Both the position numbers and the translations under genes were made by a program. Shown here in pieces: positions 1-10,197 of a stretch of 64,000 nt of DNA. Every line of letters starts with the position of its first letter. The first letter of the stretch is position 1. The notes under the pieces were generated by a model. That model made no database searches, was not told the origin of the DNA, and saw nothing but the letters and a program-made list of their open reading frames with translations. Origin of the DNA: Diospyros lotus (Eukaryota > Streptophyta > Magnoliopsida > Ericales > Ebenaceae); assembly GCF_014633365.1 (NCBI RefSeq), contig NC_068343.1, forward strand, positions 26,257,307 to 26,321,306. The letters run 5' to 3'.

Positions 1-1
1 A

Positions 2-2867
2 GAATGTTATCAATGTCACACTCCTAGATACAAAATACCTACAAATAGGTTGCAAAATGATGGAGAAACGATCATAGATACAAGTGAGACAAAAATCCCT
101 ACTAAGGTATTATTCTATTTCCCATTGAAACCAAGATTGCAAAGGCTATTCATGTCTTCAAAAATTACCTCCTTTATGAAATGGCATAAGGAGGACCGAA
201 TTAAAGATGGATACATGCTACACCCGGCAGATTCTCCAGCTTGGCAGACTTTTGACTTCAAGCATCCTGAGTTTGCTAAAGATCCACGTAATGTTAGACT
301 TGGATTAGCATGTGATGGATTTAACCCATTTAGGACAATGAGTAGTACTCATAGTACTTGGCCAGTTATCCTAATGCCATACAACCTCCCTCCTTGGATG
401 TGTATGAAACAACCTTTTTTCATGTTATCATTGCTCATCCCTGGCCCTTCACCACCTGGAAATAACCTTGATGTATACTTACAACCTTTGATAGAGGAGT
501 TAAAGGAATTATGGGATGGGGTAAACACATATGATGTATCTACTAAGGAAAATTTTAAAATGCGTGCAGCTATTATGTGGACTATTAGTGATTTGCCTGC
601 CTATGCTAACTTATCTGGATGGAGCACAAAAGGAAAGCTTGCTTGCCCCTCATGTCATAAGTATACATGTTCTGAGCGATTGCAAAAAAGTGGGAAATCA
701 TGTTACATGGGTCATCGAAGATTCTTGGATGTTGATCATGCCTTTCGTAAAGATAAGAAAAATTTTGATGGTGAGGAAGAACATAGAAAGGCACCTCCAC
801 GCTTAACTAGCTCTATGGTGTTAAATGAATTGAACGGATTCAACATAAAATTTGGAAAACAAGTGAGTGATAATCCAAAATTGCCTTACAATTGGAAAAA
901 GAGAAGCATTTTCTTTGAGTTGCCCTATTGGAAGGACAATTTAATGCGCCACAATCTTGATGTAATGCATATTGAGAAAAATGTGTGCGATAGTATTCTT
1001 GGGACCTTGTTGAATCTAGATGGGAAGACAAAGGATCACAAGAATGCACGTCTTGATTTACAAGCGAAGAATATTAGAAGTGAACTTCACCCGAGAGAAG
1101 ATGGTTCTTTACCGCTTGCTTGTTTTTCAATGAATAAAAAAGAAAAGGAGATATTTGGCAAAGTGTTAAAGAAAGTGAAAGTTCCTGATGGGTATGCTGG
1201 AAATATTTCAAGGTGTGTACAGCTTAAACCGTTCAAAATATTAGGTCTTAAGAGTCATGACAATCACATTTTGATGCAACAATTACTTCCATTAGCATTG
1301 CGAAAGGTCTTACCCCAGCATGTTCGAAAGCCCTTGATTGAGTTATGCCAGTACTTCAAAAATCTTTGTTCGAAATCACTCAACTCTGTTGATTTGGTTC
1401 AAATGGAATACCAAATTGCATTAATACTTTGTCACCTAGAAAGGATTTTCCCTCCATCATTCTTTGATGTTATGGTGCATTTACCAATTCACTTAGCAAC
1501 AGAAGCTAAACTTGTTGGGCCTGTGCATTATCGTTGGATGTATCCTATTGAGAGGTAAGTAATACTGATTGCTTTTATTTTGTCAAATTTAATTTAGATA
1601 TCATTCATTTGAAAGCAAACATAATTACTTTTTCATCATTGGGCATCTTATAGGTATTTGTCCACATTGAAGTCATATGTAAGAAATAGATCTCATCCAG
1701 AGGGTTCCATTGCTGAAGGTTATTTAGCAAATGAATGTTTAACCTTTTGTTCTAGATATTTTGATGACATTGAAACCAAATTCAATCGGCCAAGTAGAAA
1801 TTTTGATGAAGGAAATGTTAGCAATGTTGAGTTACCAATATTTGCAATGCAAGGACGATCATTTGGAAAAGAAGAGATGGTTGTTTTAAATAGAGAAACA
1901 TTAGAAATGGCACATAAATATGTGTTGTTTAATTGTGACGCAGTTCAAGAATTTATTCAGTAAGTCAATAATTATTTTCCATTAATTTTAATAGAGTATA
2001 AATAGCTCTTTTGTATCCTTATATTCTACTATATGCACAGACAACATGAGACTATAATAAACAATCAATATCCTCGACTTTCTAAACGACAAAGGGCTAT
2101 TAAACACACTGAGGAATTTACTTCATGGTTTAGTGACACGGTAAGTTTTTATTCAGTAACCTTGGTTTCAATTTTTTTAATTTATTTATTTATTTTTGTT
2201 TTCATAATCTTATCCTTCATTTATTTAGGTTGGAGAAATGTTTGCTGCTGGAAATGAGGATATATCTGAAGAGCTTCGAGCTCTTGCTCAAGGTCCTAAT
2301 TGTGTTGCAAGAAAGTACAAGGGTTTTATTATTAATGGTTTTAGATTTCGTGTGAAAGAAGTTGAGGAAAAGAGAAAAACTCAAAATAGTGGGGTTATTG
2401 TTACTGCCAAGACAGAAAGTTATGCTAACGTGAGGGATAACAACCCCATATCAGGAGATGTCACATATTATGGAGTTCTAAATGATATTTTAGAGTTAGA
2501 TTATCTCAGTGGTAAAAAAGTGACGCTATTCAATTGTGATTGGGTTTCTCAAAGAAGTGGAAAGAAAGAAGATGATGATGGTTTCACCTTAGTCAATTTC
2601 ACTAGACTCATGCCCACAGATGAGCCATTTATTTTAGCTTCTCAAGCACAACAAGTGTTTTATGTGGAAGACCCTACAGAAAAAGACTGGCATGTTGTAA
2701 TAAGAACCACACCTAGAGACCAATTTGATCAAAAAGTCAATTCATGTGAGGATGATATAGAGACTCAGCTGCAAAGCCATGCATGCAATCCTCAAATTCA
2801 AGATGGTGACATCAATGTTGATATTACATGGGCTAGGGAGCATGATGAATTTGATGCTTATGGTTGA
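2..2867 (+). CDS. TNP2-type CACTA transposase, four exons, 5'-partial
   Basis: Transposase of the plant CACTA superfamily, expected to bind element ends and cut DNA in the nucleus. The frame is open from base 2, so the start lies upstream. Exons are 2-1554, 1654-1959, 2041-2140 and 2229-2867; all three introns are GT..AG and AT-rich, and the phases join cleanly to give 865 codons and a TGA. Visible domains: a Cys-rich CxxC segment at the window edge followed by KVLFYFPLKPRLQRLF; the transposase_21/TNP2 region with LGLACDGFNPF and the HNLDVMHIEKNVCDSILGT block; a DUF4218 region (VHLPIHLATEAKLVGPVHYRW) across intron 1; and a C-terminal DUF4216 region (YYGVLNDILELDY). No stop or frameshift is seen, so this copy could still encode protein if the upstream part is intact. 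Confidence 0.93.
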
Positions 2868-3142
2868 TATGGTTCATTATTATTTTTTTATGTTATAACT
2901 TTGTACGACTTTCAATTCTATGCTTTTCTAAATTGAGTTTGTAGTTTTTAATGCTTTCTCCTTTGGGTTTTATTTTCAATTAATTCATTTTTCGTTGTAG
3001 AAAACTATATATCAAGATTGTGTTGTCTTAATTAGCTATTTCAATTATCTAAATACTATTTGTGTGTTGTTCCATTAGTTTGGTACATAGAATCATTGTT
3101 ATATAACAGTGAGTATTGCTACATTCACACAAATTCAGCTTG

Positions 3143-5407
3143 ATGGCACCAAGAACTAGAATTGGACGTATGTCTGATGGGTTGGACTCAAACTAGTCAA
3201 GAAGAGATTTAAGCAACACTCAAACCAATATAGTCTCAGGTAATCTATCAACTTTTCTAATTCAGCTTTGCTCATTTCACTTTATACTTCTATAATGTTT
3301 TGGAATAGACAATGGTATCAAGAAGAATGTACGAGGGCTAACATTTATGCGAAAAATTTGGGCTCGAGATAAGCAAGAGGCTATTCAAGTTGAATTTAAT
3401 GACCTAGGGCAACCTATTGATGAAAAGTCATCAAGTGAATTAGCTCACTTCTTGGGGGCTATAGCACGCAATGGAAGATACGCACCATTACATTATAAGA
3501 ATTGGATCAAAGTACCTCAAACTTATAAAAAAGAGATGTTGACCCAAGTTCATGTATTGGTGTAGTTCATTCTTTATATTATAACAATATTGTATAATAT
3601 CATTGTTCATGCTTATTCTTCTATCAAATTGATTTGTTTTTTTTTTTAGGAAAAGTTTCAGCTTCCTCTTGGTCAAGAGGATTGGATATTGAAATCTATC
3701 GCCAAAAAGTGGAGAAATTGGAAATCTTTTGTGAAAACAAACTATTATGATCCAAATGTATCTCTTGTTGAACAAATGAAAAATGTTCCTGAAAGAGTTC
3801 ATGAAGACCAATGGAAGGAGTTGGTAACTTTTTGGAATTCTGATGCATCAAAGGTGTGTGTAAAGTTATACTTTAACTTGTGGTATTTTTCAATTAATTA
3901 CTCTTACAAAATTTGCCATGTATTCTAGAGAGTTAGTGATAGAAATAAAGTGAGTCGAGGACATCAAAAAATGGTACACCGAAAGGGTAAGATGAGTTTC
4001 GCTAGAGTGGCAGAGAAAAAGGTAACTTCTACTTCCTTTCAAAACGCTATGTATAATTGAATTTTAATGAAATAAATATTATTTTTGTTTCTCATTAATT
4101 ATATTTGTCATGATTGGAAGTATTCAATTTTATATCTTTGTTTAACTATTATATAATATATAAATATTTACATTGTATGCAGAAAAAGGAACTTGGCTAT
4201 TACCCATCACGCTCTACCTTGTTCATTGAGTGTTATTCAAAAGGTGAAACTCCGGGAAATGAGGCAGCTAGTGAAGCAATGGTAATAGTTAAATAAAAAT
4301 AATAATAATTTATTTGTCCATTTGTTTATATTTATTCTTTGAATATAAATTTTTTTTTTTTGTAGGAAGCAATGCGTGAGTTAACTATTAATGCTTCAGA
4401 AGGTCCACGAAATGATCAAAATCAAAATGATATTTACTCTCAAGTTATGGGAAAGGAGAAAGCTGGGCATGTACGTATGTATGGCTTAGGTGTTTGTCCT
4501 TCAGATCTTTATGGTCCAATACCTAGTCGTGCAATGTCTCATAGACTTGCTATGAGTTATAAGAATGAATTGGAGATGATGAAGGAACAATACATGAATA
4601 TGAATGAGCAGCTACAAGAATTGAGAGCTATGTGCATGGAAAATAGAGAAACACCTAGTAATAGTCATCCTACGCCATCTTCGAACCCTTCTAATCTTGT
4701 GTCATCTCTTCAGAGCAATATGGGTTTTTCTTCACCAACTTCAACTCGCTAACCAATTCAAGTAATTTTCTTACTATCTTCTTCATTGTAGTAGTTATGC
4801 ACATTCAAGTACTACGACTTAAAATTGTTGTTTGGGACATTGTAACTTTAGGCTTTGACCCATTCGACGGTCTTTTCTATCTATTTAGTTTCATCTCTCT
4901 TTTTCTTTCATTTTGTTTTCCATTATTCTATTTATGATGAGTTTTACAAGTAGTGTGATGCTGCTTAAATTTTTGTTTTATATATGTTACTTTTTTGTTG
5001 AGGATGTTGTTGGATATTGAACTTGTATTATCCATTGTTATTTTTTTGATAGGTTCAAAATAGAGTTTGTTTGAAAAGTATAAATGACCCAACTCAAATT
5101 GTAGCAAAGGGAATTGTCCGGAGTATTGATCCATCCACAGAAATTGGTGGATCACGACTAAGACCTAATTGGTGTGAGGTACATATTCAAGTGGCAGTAG
5201 AGTGGGATGAAGAATTGATAAGAAGATATGGAATGTTCGAAACCATTGGAGATGCCCTTGGAGCACATGTTGCATGGCTATTGTTCTTGGTACATTTATA
5301 CTTTTATATTGTTGATTTCATCTTTCTTTAGAAAAACTTTGTTTCTATTTTACTAAGATATTTTTACTTTCTTTGTGTAGGTTGAACGTGATGAAAGTGA
5401 TGATTAG
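3143..5407 (+). pseudogene. TnpA-like second CACTA gene, eight exons, two nonsense codons
   Basis: Second gene of the CACTA element, resembling the plant transposase_24 (Ptta/En/Spm) family, which binds subterminal repeats. Exons by GT-AG and phase: 3143-3239, 3309-3553, 3650-3853, 3929-4021, 4183-4281, 4366-4761, 5053-5289 and 5381-5407. Recognisable parts: KNVRGLTFMRKIW and ELAHFLGAIARNG early; a YYPSRSTLFIECY block; a Met/Glu-rich coiled coil near 4560-4640; and a DUF8039-like C-terminal module (exon 7) with IGDALGAHVAW. Two in-frame stops break it, TAG at 3194-3196 and TAA at 4750-4752. Both fit C-to-T changes of CAG and CAA, because the frame is otherwise continuous on both sides. A shorter protein starting at 3347 and ending at 4752 is possible. 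Confidence 0.85.
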
Positions 5408-5696
5408 AGTTCAATAGATCATGGAGATTAGTTGTTTTGTTAATTCTTTTTTTGGTGTTATAATGGATGACAAATGATGATAATTGTTAGATTTATGGAT
5501 TTTTGGAGTAATTCTTTTTTTGACAAATCAATCATAGACCATGGAGTATTGGTTTTGTATATGTATATGTGAAGTGGTTTTATTATGTGGTTTGGATTAC
5601 TAAATTAGATGAAGAGATTTGTGTCTATGTTGGTTGATATCAGGTTTTAGAATTCAAAAATTTGTTCACCAGATCAATCTATTTTGAAAAAAAAGT

Positions 5697-6028
5697 GCTT
5701 AAATTTATAGTTGTTTTAGAGGCATTTTTAAATGTCATCAGACTCTTAAATTTACAGTTGTTTTCGAGGCATTTTTGAATGCCATTACATGCTTAAATTT
5801 ACAGTTGTTTTTGAGGCATTTTTGAATGCCATTACATGTTTAAATTTACAGTTATTTTCGAGACATTTTTAAACGCCATTACATGCTTAAATTTACAATT
5901 GTTTTCAAGGCATTTTTGAATGCCATTACATGCATAAATTTATAATTATTTTTGAGGCATTTTTAAATGTCATTACATGCATAAATTTACAGTTGTTTTC
6001 GAGGCATTTTTAAATGCCATTACATGTA
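5697..6028 (+). repeat. CACTA subterminal repeat array, about 7 x 47 bp
   Basis: About seven near-perfect copies of a 47-bp unit containing TTAAATTTACAGTTGTTTT, then GAGGCATTTTTGAATGCC (itself an imperfect palindrome), then ATTACATG. Subterminal arrays of this kind are where TnpA-type proteins bind in CACTA elements. A further half unit with the palindrome lies at 6161-6177, just inside the terminal inverted repeat. Confidence 0.9.
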
Positions 6029-6201
6029 AAATGCAGGGAGATATCTTGGTGGATTTACACAGCATTTGTTAGTGTCTCAATAAGCTTTTAGGGCACGATT
6101 ACATGCGACACTTTTGTTAGCGCTCTAATAGCTAAAATGCCCCAATAAACTACATATTAAGGCATTTTTAAATGCCTCGTAAACCCAAAATTGTTGTAGT
6201 G

Positions 6202-6460
6202 AATACACAATTCTTCGCTTAAAAATCTTTAAAAAAGGCTGCACATAGTGCCAAATTAACAAAGTTTTTATGCTTATTTATTACTTACTAGTCATATATT
6301 TAAATAAAGTAATTTTTACACTATTTAAAAACACATTTTAAACAACGATACATTAAGAGTTCTAAAAAACCCTTAAAAATATGTGGGTGGCCTATATATA
6401 CAAATATGTATATATATAAGCACGTGCAGGTTTTGTTTTGATGCTGACCTGAAATTAAGT
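6202..6460 (+). repeat. End of array unit U1, cut by the CACTA insertion
   Basis: Matches 12641-12898 in direct orientation and 6940-7200 in inverse orientation. It contains a TATA-rich stretch followed by the G-box core CACGTG at 6421-6426. The same arrangement recurs in each unit (reverse at about 6975-6985, forward near 12859), so it may be a copied promoter-like segment. Confidence 0.85.
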
Positions 6461-6727
6461 GGGAAACAGTGGCATTACCATTGGAAAATTAATATGGGGC
6501 TCATGTACGAGTTTATATTTATTTAATTATTTTAGACGTACGAGGGCTCTCACTCCAACACACTCACTCTCCTCACATGAAACATTGGCGTTTTCTCTCT
6601 CTGTGCGGACAAATAAAAATTGGCGTTTTCTCTCTCTGTGCGGACAAATAATTGCGTCTTCAGAACCCTCGTGGTTGCTGGCCAGATATCAAATTAGAAC
6701 TGTGGGTCAACCAAGTCAGTGGCTTAA
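6461..6727 (+). repeat. Array segment P, copy 1
   Basis: Begins GGGAAACAGTGGCA. It closely matches P2 (9823-10090) and, in its first part, P3 (12899-13055). It contains a tandem doubling of a roughly 33-bp stretch with GGCGTTTTCTCTCTCTGTGC, shared with P2 but present only once in P3. Frames through it are open only by chance and show no domain. Confidence 0.85.
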
Positions 6728-6736
6728 TTATTGGGG

Positions 6737-6929
6737 TGGGGGGAGGAATTTTGTTCACAAAAGTTGTGAACATCACCCCCACAACTTTTGTGAGGGTGAT
6801 GAGTAACGAACAGTATGCAGATGAACATTATCCTCACAAAAATGGAACAGCATGCAGGTGAACATCACCCTCACAATTTTTGTGAAGGTGATGTTCACCC
6901 CCATTAAAAGAGTGAACAAAATTGCACTC
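6737..6929. mobile_element. MITE M1, about 190 bp
   Basis: Foldback sequence ending GTGAACAAAATTGCACTC at 6929, the same end as M2. Internally it has repeated short hairpins of the type CATCACCCTCACAA..TTGTGAGGGTGATG. Its left end (GGAATTTTGTTCAC) lacks the outermost GAGTGC bases. Its right end abuts the inverted U copy exactly at ACTGTTTCCC. Confidence 0.7.
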
Positions 6930-9651
6930 ACTGTTTCCCACTCAATTTCACGTCAGCATCAAAACAAAACCTGCACGTGCTTATATATATACATAGTTGT
7001 ATATATAGGCCACACACATATTTTTAAGGGTTTTTTAGAACTTTTAATGTATCGTTGTTTAAAATGTGTTTTTAAATAGTGTAAAAATTACTTTATTTAA
7101 ATATATGACTAGTAAGTAATAAATAAGCATAAAAACTTTGTTAACTTAACACTATGTGCTCGAAAGATTTTTAATCGAAAAATTGTGTATTCTTAAGTTT
7201 TAATGTATTTAAAGTTTCCAAAACAATGTTAACCAAGGTCGATGGAAAATTGAACTCACTGAAATGAAAAGAAGGATATGAGCGTATCTAAAGTGAATAC
7301 TTTTAGATTGAAAATGTATACCGGGAGGGAGCAATGAGAGAAAATACTTTAAGAAAGCATGTCTCAGATAAGTGAGAAAACATATATAAAATAAGACTAC
7401 AAAAGAGAAATTTACGGTTGGCTCATTTTTAATTTAGAAAAAAATCATGTATATAGGTTTTTCATTCATATCACTCTCTCAGTAAGCACATTGTTAATTA
7501 CGCTTCAGTTGTCGCGTTGACCAAGTGTTTAAATGAAGTTATTTTGTCATGTTTAAGGACACATTTAAAATAATAATAAGCTTAAGGTTTTACAAGAAAA
7601 AATGTAAAAGTTTAATAACAAAAATATGGATTTGAACATATATATGTATATATTTAAAATTTGTGTCAATTTATGATAATTATTTGTTAATTTGTCTACG
7701 GGTATAATATTTTTCTTATATATATATATATTAGCGTATATTCATGCCTAAAAACACAGTGTAAATAATATTAAAATTAAAATACAGTTATAATTATATG
7801 TATTATGTTATAATAATTTTGTTTGTATCAAATACTCTACAAATTTCAAATAAGAAATAAACATATAAGATTCAATAATATTACAAATCAAAATATAAGA
7901 GAAACTAAAAAAAATTGTAAATATTGAACAAATAACAGAAATTAAAATTATTACATAGTTCTTAACGTTTTACAATAAAAAAATTTACTAAATTTATATA
8001 ATAAAGCACATCAATAAGTGCATTATAATTTGAATAAATTAAATTAAAAATTAAATATCAGTTGCCGCCGACCGCCATGGCCGTGGCCATCAACTAGGGG
8101 GGGAGAACCGTAGTACGATGTTGGTAAACCTCAGGTTCTTGACTGTGAGTGGTTGAGAACTCTTGTGTTCTCGAACCTTGGGTTCTCTGACTATGCGTAT
8201 TCAAGAGCTCTTTGATTTTTATATTATTTTAATATAAAAAAATATTATACATAAAATAAAAAAATAGAATTAATAAAATAAAAAAAATTAAATAAATAAA
8301 TTATTTTTTAGTATTTGCATCTCTAAAGAACTCAATAGAATAGATTAACCAATTTCACAATTCTTTAAATCTCAAATATTCAATATCTAAAGATAAAAAT
8401 ATTAAATTTTGAATTAAACTTCTAACATTGAATAAAATTTAACATTAAAAACAGCATTTCATCAACAATGATTTTAAAAAAAAAAATATTTCTTTTGGAA
8501 TTGAATCATTCATTTCAAATTCTAAATATTAAATTCTTATACATTAAAACTTACAATGTTGTATTCCTTTTATTTAAAAATTAACTATTAAAAAATTACA
8601 CTATTGATATTTAGAATATTTAAAAATTAAGTATTAAATGTTTTAAAAAAAAATTGAAAAGGAGTTCTCGACCTTGGTATAAAAAAATTACACTTTGGCA
8701 CGCTCCAAGAGTCCTAGTTTTGAGCCTTTGGCACGCTCCTTGAGAGCCAAATTGATTTTCAGAATTTTTTTTATTTTTTTTGACATTTTTTACCTTTTCC
8801 TTTTTTTTTCTTTTTTTTTTATTTTTCTCATTCTCCCTTCATCTTCTTCCTCCTGCTTCTTCTTCCTGCAACACATAACCCCTGCTCACACACAGCACTG
8901 GCCACCCGTCAGCCTGGCCATCGCCGCGAACAATGTCGTTTCCGTCGGGTCATCCTCGGTCACTGTGCCATCATCGTCATCAGTCGTTCGCCACGACAGG
9001 CCAGCTCCCCTGCCTCTACTACTTCTGGCCGCCAAGCGTCGCCGCATCAAATCGCCATCAGCCGCACCTCCGACTATATATAAGGCTTAAAAAATTACAC
9101 AGTTAATATTTAGAATATTTAAAAATTAAGTATTAATTGTTTTAAAAATGAAAGTTTAAGAAAAATGAAAAAGAGTCATCGACCTTGCTATAAAAAAATT
9201 ATACTTTGGCACCCTAATTTATATTACTTAGGGACTATATTTTTCTACACAGTCTTAGAATATGAAGCTAAAAAATATCTCCTCTTAATATTTGCTCATC
9301 TTGTTCTTTTTTATTATTAGGAGGACTCTATACTCCCTTGTTTTTTAAATGTTTTAATTTTATTGATATTTTATTATGAGGCTCGAGTTTTGACTTGCCT
9401 TAAATTTGTATATCACTTTGATTGATTTTATAAATTTTTTTGCGATGCAACACCTCAACTCAAAAGAAATGAAATAATTTATTAAATAATATAATATATT
9501 TTATTAAAACATAATATTTTATAAAAATAATAATTAAACAACAATAAATACAGCGAGTCAGTTGGCACGTGGGGGGTAACGGTCTAAAATTGAGGAGGAG
9601 ACTGATTCTGGAAGGGCAAAGGCCCAAGACCAATCCGCATTAAGATTCCAA
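6930..9651 (-). repeat. Array unit U2, inverted copy
   Basis: Reverse complement of 10198-12908, collinear over its whole length with scattered substitutions and a few small indels. It includes a GC-rich patch near 8060-8170 and a C/T-rich patch near 8690-9090 that can be read as an open frame (LLLLAAKRRR) but looks non-coding. An (AT)n run lies near 7720. The left edge touches M1 and the right edge ends at a 15-base C run (9652-9666). Confidence 0.9.
8573..9212. repeat. About 125-bp direct repeats inside U2
   Basis: The stretch at about 8573-8700 (ending ATAAAAAAATTACACTTTGG) recurs at about 9084-9212 in the same direction, roughly 510 bp apart. Both copies share TTTAGAATATTTAAAAATTA. They bracket a C/T-rich insert that starts with two GGCACGCTCC-type motifs. 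The same pair exists in U3 near 10627-10750 and 11125-11250. A small terminal-direct-repeat insertion or a local duplication would explain it; no coding sequence is seen. Confidence 0.65.
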
Positions 9652-9674
9652 CCCCCCCCCCCCCCCACCGAGTG

Positions 9675-9822
9675 GAGTGCGATTTTGTTCACCCCCTTTA
9701 ACGGGGTGATGGTCACCCTCACAATTTCTGTGAGGGTGAAACAGCAACGGAACGGCATTTATTTTCATGCCATTCCGTTGCTATCATCACCCCCGTTTTT
9801 GAGGGTGAACAAAATTGCACTC
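9675..9822. mobile_element. MITE M2, 148 bp with 20-bp terminal inverted repeats
   Basis: Starts GAGTGCGATTTTGTTCACCC and ends GGGTGAACAAAATTGCACTC, inverted repeats with one mismatch. The inside folds on itself (GGAACGGCAT..ATGCCATTCC). The right flank is GGAAACAGT (9823-9831). The left flank does not match because it sits next to the inverted unit; the missing match lies at the far end of that unit (6930-6938, reversed), which gives a 9-bp duplication as in Mutator-type MITEs. No coding capacity. Confidence 0.82.
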
Positions 9823-10090
9823 GGAAACAGTGGCACTACCATTGGAAAATTAATATGGGGCTCATGTACGAGTTTATATTTATTTAATTATTTTAGACGT
9901 ACGAGGGCTCTCACTCCAACACACTCACTCTCCTCACATGAAACATTGGCGTTTTCTCTCTCTGTGCGGACAAATAAACATTGGCGTTTTCTCTCTCTGT
10001 GCGGACAAATAATTGCGTCTTCAGAACCCTCGTGGTTGCTGGCCAGATATCAAATTAGAACCGTGGGTCAACCAAGTCAGTGGCTTAATT
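9823..10090 (+). repeat. Array segment P, copy 2
   Basis: Direct copy of P1 with few differences, including the internal doubling. It is followed by remnant M3 and the long G run rather than by a complete MITE. Confidence 0.85.
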
Positions 10091-10101
10091 TATCATTTTG
10101 T

Positions 10102-10168
10102 TGCTTTTTCACTCTCACAATTTTTGTGAGGGTGATGTTCACCTCCGTTAAAGAGGGTGAACAAAATC
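10102..10168. mobile_element. MITE remnant M3
   Basis: Shares the CACTCTCACAATTTTTGTGAGGGTGATGTTCACC-type hairpin and the GAGGGTGAACAAAAT end with M1 and M2 but is 5'-truncated. It runs directly into the G run at 10169. Confidence 0.65.
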
Positions 10169-10197
10169 GGGGGGGGGGGGGGGGGGGGGGGGGGGGG
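10169..10197 (+). repeat. Poly-G run of 29 bases
   Basis: Uninterrupted G from 10169 to 10197 at the inner edge of the right arm of the inverted repeat. The left arm has a matching 15-base C run (9652-9666). Runs this long form G-quadruplexes and are prone to length error in sequencing, so the exact count is doubtful. Confidence 0.9.

Larger units (their letters stand above)
1..6201 (+). mobile_element. CACTA (En/Spm) transposon, 5' end outside window
   Basis: The 3' part of a plant CACTA element. It carries, in order, a TNP2-type transposase gene, a TnpA-like second gene in the same direction, an array of 47-bp subterminal repeats, and a terminal TTGTTGTAGTG, the reverse complement of the CACTA-family terminus CACTACAACAA. 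The right end is 6201. The next bases, aat, would be the 3-bp target duplication, but the left end is outside the window so this cannot be checked. The sequence after 6201 matches 12641 onward, so the element landed inside a copy of the tandem array to the right. The two-gene layout plus subterminal repeats is that of an autonomous element, although gene 2 is broken. Confidence 0.95.

Noticed and set aside
5697..6028. 47-bp repeats considered as a satellite
   Set aside because: Position next to the CACTA terminus marks them as subterminal binding repeats.
8695..9090. 131-codon open frame in unit U2 rich in Phe, Ser and Leu
   Set aside because: Low complexity from a C/T-rich tract; the matching frame is broken in the other copy (10752-11065). 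No domain.
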